From Euperipatoides rowelli (lineage: Eukaryota; Onychophora; Udeonychophora; Euonychophora; Peripatopsidae), in the NCBI GenBank assembly GCA_003024985.2, contig PXIH01S0058722.1: a DNA stretch of 10,187 nucleotides, one strand, 5' to 3'. This document shows, piece after piece, positions 1 through 7,796 of this stretch (position 1 is its first letter; each line of letters opens with the position of its first letter). Below the pieces are notes generated by a model. It had not been told where the DNA came from. It was given only the letters and a program-made list of their open reading frames with translations, and did not search any database. The translations under genes were made by a program, and so were the position numbers.

Positions 1-390
1 GTTCCATCTGGTTATTATTGCTCACAAATTTATTATAGAATATCTTGTTATATATTTTTATTTCAGCTCTATATCTAACTTAGTATACATTTCTATTCTA
101 TCATAAATTTTAGTTTTTTTTTTGTAAATTTAAATAATAGAAAAACAAACCTACTGTAAAGATAGGTTGGAAACGCCTGACTGAATTGGGGCCTCTTATA
201 TTGGACGTTTCTAGTAGACTCTTTGTTAGAGTTCAGATCAAGTCAAACCAACCGAAATCAATGTGTATTTTAGTTGTCTTCTCAAAATCATATATCATCA
301 TTTCCCCTGTTGTTAGTTGATTGTTGCAGGCCTGAACTTCATGTTTTGATTTTTCATCAGTAAGGGTATTGAATTAATGCCAAATTTGGG

Positions 391-772
391 TGTTAAGAGC
401 TACGTACAATAACAAGTGTACCCTCAATGCTTTTCATATGCATGACCATTTAGCATGTGAACAATAGTGTTTGGAACATTCAACAATGACTACAACTCTT
501 CAAGATCACTCCCAGACATTATATACCCAATAGTATATAAATATGACATTAAAAAGAGGAATCTTCCTAGTTTCACTACTGTCTTTGACAGACAAGTCCC
601 ATTTCTGCTGATTTCACAATTTCAACTGCCTTCGAATATAGAGGCTGATCAAAGGTGACAATGGAAGTTTCCTGTCCATTTCTTTTACATTCATTGGATG
701 CATACAATAAAACAGAGTAAATAATTCTTATGTTTGATGGAGCCATGTTGAAAAAAGGGACTGCAGGAATAT
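391..772 (-). pseudogene. C-terminal half of the uncharacterised-family pseudogene (TFDQPL to NGHAY)
   Basis: From 772 to 579 one frame reads IPAVPFFNMAPSNIRIIYS and continues to TFDQPLYSKAVEIVKSAEMGL before a TAG at 578-576. A second frame then takes over with TVVKLGRFLFLMSYLYTIGY, IMSGSDLEEL, a TAG, and PNTIVHMLNGHAY. A third frame starting near 430 reads ALRVHLLLYVALN. The order and spacing of these blocks fit one ancestral coding sequence with two indels and a few point stops. The plus-strand open frame at 467-658 is only the antisense shadow of this piece. Confidence 0.6.
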
Positions 773-797
773 GCTAATTGTTTCAACATGTATTCTT

Positions 798-1070
798 TCA
801 TGTTTTGTTATTACATGCATGAAACAATTCCATGCTGAAAACTGTCCCTACAAGACTGTTAACAATAATTGCATCAGCAGGTAAAAGACTTAACCTCAAC
901 CCTTGACAGGCCAGTTTTAAATTTCTTATTGTAAATTTTAATCTCTCCTTTAGTGAGTAAAGGGTACTTTGAAATGTACCATGACCATTCAAAGTCCTTG
1001 TGTTGAGGTCATCATTATCAAAAGCCCATGGAATAAAATTAGATGGGAGAATTCTAGAGGAAGAGATCTT
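798..1070 (-). pseudogene. Central DN-D-N-RTLNGH block of the uncharacterised-family pseudogene
   Basis: A single minus-strand frame runs through ILPSNFIPWAFDNDD, LNTRTLNGHGTFQS and on to a leucine- and basic-rich stretch (SLKERLKFTIRNLKL). An aspartate/asparagine cluster followed by TL-G--TF is the most distinctive signature I associate with this family. No start codon belongs to it: the part usually taken as a start (TTG at 992) lies inside the conserved block. After about 840 the reading looks random until the next block begins near 772. Confidence 0.55.
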
Positions 1071-1289
1071 TGAGAATTCATATCTTCATACCTATGTGCA
1101 ACTAGCTTAAACTCCCAGGCTGTAGAGAATGTCTACAAGTTGTCTTGAGACAAAAGGGCAAAAATAATAAATAGCCTACCAATAGCAAGTTGGACTTGAG
1201 ATTGAAACGTGTGGTGGCACAAAGAAATAAGAAATCATGGTATGTTTCAGCTAGCCTTTCTGAATCAGTCACACTTTCAACAAATAGTT

Positions 1290-1511
1290 TTAAAGACAAA
1301 GGTATGATATCATCTCCATGGTTGAACATTCTTTCCATTTTTGGATTATTTTATTGTCATAGACCTTTGATTTGATGTCTTCACGTATTATCTTTGATTG
1401 TTCAATATCTAAATTTTTTTCTCTTTTTTGGTACCAGGCATCATGCATTAACTTTATGGCTGTATGTACTGAATCTCTTCCATAGCCTACACAGCCGTCA
1501 ATAATAACCAC
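1290..1511 (-). pseudogene. N-terminal-side fragment of the uncharacterised-family pseudogene
   Basis: This open stretch of 73 codons is the most upstream recognisable part of the minus-strand pseudogene. It holds GYGRDSVHTAIKLMHDAWY and a charged helical piece, IIREDIKSKVYDNKIIQKW. The upper end is bounded by a TGA immediately before a GTG codon, so no genuine start codon is visible. Near 1300-1330 the coding signal moves to another frame, where PLSLKLFVESVTDSERLAE continues it down to about 1200 and ends in an ATTRFNLKSNLLL block. The switch implies at least one small insertion or deletion. Confidence 0.5.
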
Positions 1512-1688
1512 TCATTCCCAGCCAAATAACAATTATTGTAATTAATATGGCAACCACAGCTGTGTTATCTCATGAGCCTTCTCGGAATAACCAACAATTT
1601 GAAAATAGCTTAACGTCATGGAACAAATAAACTTTAAAAGTCACTACTATATTGAAATTCACAATTTCAATTTTTAGTTAAATCCCAT
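1512..1688. other. Short spacer between the pseudogene and the first LINE, with a perfect hairpin
   Basis: No coding signal in either strand. The notable element is a perfect inverted repeat, ATTGAAATT-CAC-AATTTCAAT, at 1651-1671 (9-bp arms, 3-nt loop), 17 bases before the first open codons of the LINE. In such A+T-rich DNA a short palindrome may be chance. Confidence 0.4.
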
Positions 1689-2703
1689 ATGATTGTAATG
1701 ACGACTATAAATAATAATGCCAGCATAAACACACTTGATATCAAGCATATTTTGAAACAACTTATTGAGCTTAATTTAATGAATTCAATAACTGTAATAT
1801 ATCAAATAAATATGGAGTTTTCTTCACCTGAAAAAGCTGCTTTATTTGAAAATCATTCCAAAAAAATTATGAATAATAAAACACATTTCTTATAATTGGA
1901 AGGAAAAGATAGAATTTGCAAGAAAATATCTATTAATACACTTAAGGAATTTCTACCTCGACTTTTGGAACAATGGGGCCAAATTAAGGCTTTTCAACCA
2001 GCCAATTTTCTTCACCTTGATGGAAAGCAGTGTAATACTGGACAAACAATTGTAATTTTTCATAGAAAACAGGACAAAGTTTAATTGATTTACCATATTT
2101 CATAAAAATAAAAATAAATTTCCGTATTTACCTTCATGTTACAGGCAGTTGACCACTTAGTAAAAGAATGTCCACTTAGGTTTTGTAGTAATTGTCACTC
2201 CCTTTATACTATTCAGCATACGTGTCAGCAATGCTATGCTGCACATGTAGGACCCAGGCCCAAGATTGGACAACCCTCCTACAAAAAAAATCAAGAAGAT
2301 GCAATTTTAGATACATTAACCATATCCATTCCTATCCAAAGTGAAACAATTATAGAAATTCAAAAGAACAATGAGGAATTGAATACTGAGAAAATCCGCC
2401 TCTTCGTGATGACCCTCCCCCCTTAATATGGAACATTCTGGCTTTTCTCCCTCTATTATCAAATTAAATCAACCTTCTTCTACATTTTGCTCTTTTGTGT
2501 CACTCCACTAGAAAATTCTGCTCCCCCCCCCCCCCACCTTTGTATCCGTTCCCCTTTTGGATGATCAAGGAATTAAAAATTTCCAAATTGCAAACAATTC
2601 TGGAATGAACACTAAAATGCCCCCTACTTGGAAAAAGAAAAAAAGACAAAATAAAACTAATTCTATTGAACCAATGTCCATCTCTATAGGTAAGGTAGTG
2701 TGA
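1689..2703 (+). pseudogene. LINE ORF1 (gag-like, RRM-like region plus zinc-knuckle cysteines), broken
   Basis: One frame runs from 1689 to 2081, interrupted only by TAA at 1893-1895. Its second half (EFLPRLLEQWGQIKAFQPAN, then a G-TGQTIVIFHRK block) resembles the RNA-binding fold of LINE ORF1 proteins. At 2078 the signal slips one base back into LIDLPYFIKIKI and FRIYLHVTG. At 2136 it returns to the first frame with HLVKECPLRFCSNC and HTCQQC (cysteines between 2169 and 2234), a zinc-knuckle-like cluster whose first CxxC half is absent. An acidic linker ends at 2426. A basic tail (WKKKKRQNKTN, about 2624-2656) closes the region at TGA 2701-2703. The protein would bind the element's RNA to form the transposition particle; this copy cannot make it. 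Confidence 0.7.
2523..2535. repeat. C13 homopolymer inside the LINE ORF1 region
   Basis: Thirteen consecutive cytosines lie between the acidic linker and the basic tail of the dead ORF1. Such a run in a 70 percent A+T background probably grew by slippage, and its exact length is unreliable in most sequencing chemistries. Confidence 0.9.
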
Positions 2704-2834
2704 GTGGAGCTACCACTCCCATACAGATAGAACATACAAATAATAACCAATCTCATCTTGATGAGATTGGTTAGAGTAATAGTGATGAAATGATGGAAAC
2801 TCAACTCCCTAAGTTTTCTCCCAGGAAAGACCAC

Positions 2835-3540
2835 TGGAATCCATCAATTATACCATATAACCTTGCTATAATATCCCTCAACACACAAGGACAAAAGACA
2901 ATCATTTTACAAGGGATTGCCTTTTAGAATAATAATATAATCGTGCATAAAAAAACATTGACTTAGGCCTTTATCAAGAAAGAAGCTTGCTTCAACCATC
3001 AAATTTCCTTGGTGTAAATGGGCACCTGATTATTGTGTCATATCTTCAAGTCATCCCAAATCTGTACAAGGTATTATACCAATTATAATCCAAACATCTT
3101 CATTAACTGCATATCCATCCATTATTCATCAGTCTCCTAATGATTAAACTTAACATTAGTAAAATTCCTCTCCTGATCTTAAATTTATATGCCACCATAT
3201 GCCAAAAGTGCACAATTAATGCTTAAATAGAATTTATACCAATATTTTTAGTCATCTGGAACATAAAGTCATCCTAGGAGGTGATTTTAATCTACATAAC
3301 TTGGAATCATCAAAGTGGGAGAAAAATTTAATGGATAAATCAACTTACAAGATCTAGCTCTCCATCACACCTCCATGAACTCTGTTATCCACTATACTAA
3401 AACTTCACTTTTAAAAATAGACTACCTTTTGATTTCTCCTACTTTGCCCTCTGACTCCTCTTTTCAAATTTTGCAGACCTTTCTTTCTGATCATCTTTTG
3501 TTATTGGCTACTATCTGTCTTCCTCTACCTCGAAGGAGAT
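2835..3540 (+). pseudogene. LINE apurinic-type endonuclease domain, broken
   Basis: The domain opens with PYNLAIISLNTQGQ (2850-2893 region), the usual first strand of the APE-like endonuclease. After several disruptions a clean stretch at 3241-3351 reads HLEHKVILGGDFNLH, placing the GDFN motif at 3280-3291. Another at about 3359-3540 holds KIDYLLISPTLP and the SDH motif at 3486-3494. In working elements these aspartate, asparagine and histidine residues form the active site that nicks target DNA for target-primed reverse transcription. In-frame stops (for example the TAG after GIAF near 2927) and at least two frame changes disable it. The spacing from the N-terminal strand to SDH, about 210 codons, fits the family. 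Confidence 0.75.
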
Positions 3541-4655
3541 AAACCCATTCTACAGTCTTTGTCTTCATATTTTGGAACTGGTTCTTCCTTTTGATATTGA
3601 CACTTTTAACACTATTTACTCAATTACCACCCCTGGATTCAAAGACCAACTGAATTTTTTCAACATTTGGTGACAAATAAAAAGGAATTTATTAAAATAT
3701 ATTTTACCTATAAACATGAATAACTCATAGAAACAAGAAATGAACTTTCTAAAAAATGCAATTGAGATGTGCAAAGACCTTAATCTTTCAAATATCCTAT
3801 TACTTAGTGAGTGAAGAAAATAAATAAATGAACTTGAAGACCAGCAACTAAAACTTAGGAAATATCAATTATTTAAAAACATTATTCTTAATAAGCAAGA
3901 ACTATCTTCTTTAATAATATCAAGACTATTTAATTAAATTAAATCTAGACAAACTATCAATGGATTCAGAACTAATGAATCGATCTTAACCAGAGAGGAA
4001 CTGCTCAAAAACTTTTTGAGACTTTCCAAAATCAATTCTATATAAATGTTCCTATCAACGAACAAATGACTTCTATTGATCATGAACTTCTAATTACAAT
4101 ATCCTAACCTTTATATACCTATAATCATAATTACCAATGATTTAGCATCCTTAGATCTTAAAAAAAAACCTCCACCCTCAACTGATAACATCACTGCAAA
4201 GCTTCTATATACTAAAATATGTTCCCTTATTAACTAATCTATATAACTTATGGATTAATAATAATCTACTATCCCAGATAAACATACAACATGCTTTATC
4301 TGTTTTGAAAGCACCCCAGCCTATGAATGGACATAATAAAATACCCTATGCTGTTAAACTTAGTTACATTTATCATAATATCAACATTGAAAATAATACT
4401 CTTTGCTTCCATTTTAAACTCAATTATAACTTCCTCACTAACAGATGAATATATACTTCCATTTTTTTGTCTTGAAGATATTGTCACAAAATTTAATGGA
4501 AAAAAAAGGCAATACACCCTTAGCACTATTTATCGACATCACTAAAGCAAACATAGTGTTAATTTGCAATACTTTCAGGACCAAATAATGCAAACATTTC
4601 ATAAGCTACAGGTTTTAACTTGACTATTATATTTGGTCAAAGACAGCTGGCATCA
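3541..4655 (+). pseudogene. LINE reverse transcriptase, N-terminal half only, broken
   Basis: After the endonuclease a very degraded linker (3541-3960) leads into RT. Recognisable pieces are LDLKKKPPPSTDNITAKLLY (about 4154-4213, the position of the K-PGPD-I--- block), NLYNLWINNNLL (about 4240-4275), ILNSIITSSLTDEY (about 4405-4450) and KKGNTPLALFIDITKANIV (about 4499-4555). The last is RT motif A, with its metal-binding aspartate at 4535-4537; the usual phenylalanine-aspartate after TKA is lost. Motif A is the last secure landmark. Motif B and the downstream FADD/YADD box are not found before the change of sequence near 4656. Many stops and frame changes are present. Confidence 0.68.
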
Positions 4656-4876
4656 AAATCACTTCCGCTTGATGAACCGAAGGCATATGCTGAGGTGTAC
4701 AGGTTCGCGTCTCAGCTTGGGCAGTTAAGGACGGTTTTTCCCTAGCTTTAACAGCTCGCCTCGGGTTTTTCCAAGTACGCTGCCCTTGTAACATCAAAGG
4801 AACCTGTATTTAGTGTTTCAATCAGATATTATAGTCAATTTTAAGTGTAATTTAAGTAACCATAAAAAAAAAATAC

Positions 4877-4902
4877 ATTTCTTCTCCTCTTGGAGAGGAA
4901 AT
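4877..4902. repeat. Inverted repeat / hairpin (11-bp arms, 4-nt loop)
   Basis: ATTTCTTCTCC (4877-4887) can pair with GGAGAGGAAAT (4892-4902) across a TCTT loop with a single G-T wobble. It lies 20 bases before the A18 tract. A stem just upstream of a poly-A tail is reminiscent of the 3' stem-loops recognised by some LINE reverse transcriptases; this role is speculative. Confidence 0.55.
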
Positions 4903-4922
4903 TTATTTTTAAAAATTAAAAC

Positions 4923-4940
4923 AAAAAAAAAAAAAAAAAA
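4923..4940. repeat. A18 tract, possible retroposon tail
   Basis: Eighteen consecutive adenines on the plus strand mark the likely 3' end of the block to the left. Sequence to the right (4941 onwards) returns to ordinary A+T-rich composition without coding signal. Confidence 0.8.
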
Positions 4941-5471
4941 TTATTTCAGGAATTGATGTCCTTCCTGGATGACTAATCTGTTTAACTGGGGTTAAGAGAG
5001 ATATAAAGATTACAACGTTGATGTGATCAGGTCCTAATGGATACATTAGAGGACTCAACTTTTTCTGAAAATAATTTATATTGTAGTTATTTTTTGTTAG
5101 AATATATTTTTTGTATATATTTAAATTTTTTGCCAACTTTCCTCCAAATTCCAATAGATCCTTTTATTATTTAATTAATACAAAATAATGTAGTTATAAT
5201 ATAAGACTTTAGAAATTATTCAATACTATATCCTCTAATTATTATTTTTTTCTTCATTTCCTTTTGTTTAGCAAATAGATTATGGTTTTGAAATTTAAGA
5301 GTGTAGTATTATATGGTACGCTACATTATATACTGAAGAATTTCATATTTTTCATCTTGATAATATTTGTCGTAGTATAATTTTGACACCCCCCACTCTC
5401 AATCTTACCCCTTTTTAATTTTCTTGAATATCAATATTCAATGGCATAGCCAGAAAATTATTTTGGGTGTA

Positions 5472-5528
5472 TTTTGGTTGTATATTTTTGATAAGCTTTT
5501 TTTTTTTTTTTTTTGGTTGTATATTTTT
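5472..5528. repeat. 18-bp direct repeats flanking a poly-T micro-insert
   Basis: TTTTGGTTGTATATTTTT occurs exactly at 5472-5489 and again at 5511-5528. Between them are seven bases (GATAAGC) and a T run that continues into the second copy. This is the shape of a target-site duplication around a nearly completely 5'-truncated, minus-oriented retroposon, in which the T run would be its poly-A tail. Slippage-driven duplication is the simpler competing explanation. Confidence 0.6.
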
Positions 5529-5607
5529 CATCCGGTAACAATATTTTAGTAAAATAATGAAAATATATTTTGTTTTAAAATACAAATTTAAAATAACTAT
5601 GCCCTAT

Positions 5608-5622
5608 GTCTCTCTCTCTCCT
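5608..5622. repeat. TC dinucleotide microsatellite
   Basis: A short run of TC units, with one imperfection at its right end. No functional meaning is evident. Confidence 0.8.
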
Positions 5623-5984
5623 CTTTATATTACAGGAAATATAGCTTAGAAATACCTTTCTCCCCTTAATATACTTTTCGTAAAACATTTAAACTTATTG
5701 TTTAGTTTAGCAAAAAAAAATTAGTACCTTAGTCGAATCTTTCTGATTTTTTTTTGGTCCTGATGATTAAGGGTAGAGACAACATTTTAATATAGGGAGA
5801 ATAAATCTTAATAAAGCCAATACACAAAAATGTAGAGATTGATTTAATAGTGTATAGAGGGTTAATTTTATCTTTCTTCTTGGATTTCACTTTATCAGGT
5901 TATTAATCATGTTTTATAATTATAAATAACATTAGTGTAAATTTATTGATCATTAAAAATAATTCTATGTCATGGGAAAGTGGA

Positions 5985-6007
5985 GGGTGAAGGTGGGGTG
6001 GGGTGGG
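5985..6007 (+). other. Canonical G-quadruplex motif
   Basis: Four guanine runs (5985-5987, 5995-5998, 6000-6003, 6005-6007) are separated by loops of 7, 1 and 1 bases, which satisfies the standard G3+N1-7 rule. Single-base loops favour stable parallel folds. It stands alone in strongly A+T-rich DNA, and no promoter or gene is recognisable beside it. Confidence 0.75.
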
Positions 6008-6320
6008 AGAGAAAGTTGATCCTGCACTATTCTCAATTTTTTAAAATACATCAGACTATTATTGATCAAATTATTTTGTATTAATAGAATACATGATACT
6101 TTTCTGGAACATATCCCAACTTGAGTTGATGAATAGGGTTTAAATAAAAGGGTGGAAGAAGAGAACATGTTTTTTTTATTTAAAAGACCACTTTCTTCAT
6201 CTTCAAAGAAATATTTCTGAGCTAATTCACATTAATATTACCTACAAATAATATGCTAATGAGTGAACATCTTAGCTGTCTGTCATCTAAAAGAGATGCC
6301 ACTCCAATATATGATTCTAA

Positions 6321-6347
6321 TTTTTTTTTTTTGGGGGGGGGGGGGGG
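6321..6347. repeat. T12G15 compound homopolymer
   Basis: Twelve thymines run directly into fifteen guanines, followed by a purine-rich tail (CGGAGTGGAAGGGG). A run of this kind is prone to slippage and to sequencing or assembly error, and its guanine part can form G-quadruplexes. Confidence 0.9.
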
Positions 6348-6577
6348 CGGAGTGGAAGGGGACAGTTATGAAATATTTTCATAATTATTATGAAAGATTA
6401 TTTGATTTAATGTTTAAATTATAAGAGTAGCTCAGGAATAGATAGACTTCTAATATTCAAAATTAATATTAATCTATGCATACTAAATACTGATTGCCAG
6501 AATAAAGAACTTATCTGGTATTCTTTTGTACAGAATACGATTTCTTGACAACTTGTCATATCATAACATTCTCCTGG

Positions 6578-6606
6578 TAATGATAATGATTATGATGATG
6601 ATGATT
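6578..6606. repeat. Imperfect ATG/GAT trinucleotide microsatellite
   Basis: GATAATGAT-type units pass into consecutive ATGATG units at about 6590-6604. It is short, imperfect and without coding context. Confidence 0.75.
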
Positions 6607-7796
6607 TTGCTCCTATTCAAATATTCTTGAACCGTTTTGAATATTAAAGAAATCACTTTGCCAACTTTGTAATTAGGCTTATTAAATATTTCAATCTTCA
6701 GGGAATTATTTGGAGATAACATCTTATATACATCTATTTACCAATGTGTTACTGGACATTTTGATCTATTTAGGTTGATCAATCAACAAACAAAATATTT
6801 AGATGTCTCTACCAGTATATGATTTAATCAACAACATTAATTATTTGACAGTCATATCTATGAGGAATTAGATTTTCCTGAAATTTAAAATTGATATCTT
6901 TTTTACCCATAATAAAGTTTATTAGCAAAGAATATTAATTGATTTTAATGATAAGAACTGAAAATTAATCCTGATTAGATCGGACTTAAAGGAATGAGCC
7001 TCACTCAACCTAACTTTAGGCTAGAGCTAAAAGGTCAATAGTTAACAAGCTCATAATTTGTAGTTTGCAAATAGCTAATAAAATTATATGGATTATCACA
7101 AATTCTACATAATTCAGATGGCATATTTTCTTATAAAGATGTTAAGATATTTACAATCATCTACAAATCTATTTAAAGTACATCAACAGCATGTACAATT
7201 ATAAATAAAACAGATAATAGTTAATTAAATGCATTTTTTAGAAGAATAACAAAAAAGAATTTGGGATAAGCCAAGAGATTAGAATGGAAGTGTTGTATTA
7301 ATATATTTTAAATTTGAATAAGATTAATTTAAAGACAACTTGATCTATATCTTTAAAAGTTAATTATTGAAGGCAATCAGAGTAATGTTTTTATCTGTAG
7401 ATAGGTTAAGTTTATTCAAGGTCATATACATAAACAAAGAACATGTTAGGATCCACATTATAGCCTATTTTATGTCTAATAATATACTTGGATTGTGGAA
7501 TGAGGTTCCACATCATGTATTCTTTGCATTTTTTCATAAATGCATTAGATGAATATCTAATAAAGTGTTTATTTTTCAAGGAATTTGTATAGATGGAAAA
7601 CTTATTATGTCACCACATTACTATAACTAATCATGTGACAGCTCATCTAAACATGTGACAAAAATAAAGTTGATGAGGGACTTTTGATAACGTTATTCAA
7701 ATATGTGAAAATTTTTGGGTTCAAGTCAGGTAAAAACTGGCCTAGAATTGTAGAAATTATTGTTTATTTACACTTTTAATTAGTTATTATAAGTCT

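Larger units (their letters stand above)
236..1511 (-). pseudogene. Decayed copy of an uncharacterised invertebrate protein family (multi-frame)
   Basis: Reading the minus strand from 1511 downwards, conserved-looking blocks appear in a consistent order but in different frames. They are IIREDIKSKV (about 1400), PLSLKLFVESVTDSERL (about 1300-1240), FIPWAFDNDDLNTRTLNGH (about 1035-980), APSNIRIIYSVLLYASNE (about 740-690), TFDQPLYSKAVEIV (about 650-610), IGYIMSGSDLEEL (about 530-490), and PNTIVHMLNGHAY followed by ALRVHLLLYVALN (about 470-390). I recall this order of motifs (an IP-SL block, a DN-D-N---TLDG--TF block, TFDQPL, VRLGGFHLLMSFLG, GSGLEEL and YAPNTI-HML-GHA-ARALRAH) from large uncharacterised proteins found in many copies in invertebrate genomes. 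Internal stops and at least four frame changes rule out an intact gene. A further open stretch (370-236) probably continues the C-terminal side. The function of the family is unknown to me; multi-copy behaviour suggests a mobile-element origin, which is inference. Confidence 0.62.
1689..4655 (+). mobile_element. Decayed non-LTR retrotransposon (LINE), L1/Tx1-like in appearance
   Basis: The plus strand carries, in order, a gag-like ORF1 (1689-2703), an apurinic-type endonuclease (about 2835-3540) and the first half of a reverse transcriptase (about 3960-4655). This order is diagnostic of ORF1-EN-RT non-LTR elements. ORF1 combines an RRM-like stretch with zinc-knuckle cysteines, and the RT has a long N-terminal region leading to LFIDITKA, features I associate with the Tx1-like branch of the L1 group; the clade call is tentative. 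Dozens of stops and frameshifts show an old, dead copy. The 3' half of RT (motifs B to D, including the catalytic aspartate pair) is missing, and sequence of different composition begins near 4656. No target-site duplication was identified. Confidence 0.78.
4656..4940 (+). repeat. G+C-richer repeat block ending in A18; possible SINE or LINE 3' end
   Basis: From about 4660 to 4805 the composition shifts clearly towards G+C. The block contains GGTTCGCGTCTC at 4702-4713, which resembles a tRNA-type box B (consensus GGTTCGANTCC) with one or two mismatches. It also has a partial internal repeat, CGGTTTTTCC at 4732-4741 and CGGGTTTTTCC at 4762-4772. It is followed by an A+T-rich stretch, a hairpin at 4877-4902 and an A18 run at 4923-4940. 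A box-B-like head, a distinct body and a poly-A end would fit a tRNA-derived SINE, but I cannot identify a convincing box A or a target-site duplication. A diverged LINE 3' end is an alternative. Confidence 0.4.
4941..7796. other. Intergenic or intronic A+T-rich DNA without recognisable genes
   Basis: I read both strands and found no coding signal, RNA gene or clear transposon domain here. The longest open frames (for example minus 4909-5154, minus 5965-6168 and plus 7367-7552) are short, have no recognisable motif and arise easily in this composition. Separately listed items inside are a poly-T micro-insertion with direct repeats (5472-5528), a TC run (5608-5622), a G-quadruplex motif (5985-6007), T12G15 (6321-6347) and an ATG/GAT run (6578-6606). 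Near 7634-7660 GTGACA occurs twice, with the inverted TGTCAC about 25 bases upstream; this is too short to call. Confidence 0.6.

Noticed and set aside
467-658. Plus-strand open frame of 63 codons
   Set aside because: It is antisense to the conserved TFDQPLY and GSDLEEL blocks of the minus-strand pseudogene and has no motif of its own.
1190-1375. Plus-strand open frame of 61 codons
   Set aside because: It overlaps the minus-strand PLSLKLFVESV block in antisense and carries no recognisable domain.
2565-2834. Minus-strand open frame of 89 codons with hydrophobic segments
   Set aside because: It lies antisense to the basic tail of LINE ORF1; the poly-phenylalanine stretch is just the complement of the AAA-rich basic codons.
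4296-4526. Minus-strand open frame of 76 codons
   Set aside because: It is antisense to the RT pieces ILNSIITSSLTDEY and the motif A region.
4690-4760. Possible tRNA gene around GGTTCGCGTCTC
   Set aside because: No acceptor or anticodon stem can be drawn around it and box A is missing; at best a SINE head.
4909-5154. Minus-strand open frame of 81 codons
   Set aside because: It ends in phenylalanines encoded by the A18 tract, has no motif and no homology I recognise; probably random.
5965-6168. Minus-strand open frame over the G-rich tract
   Set aside because: Openness follows from the low-complexity G-rich sequence; no domain or start context.
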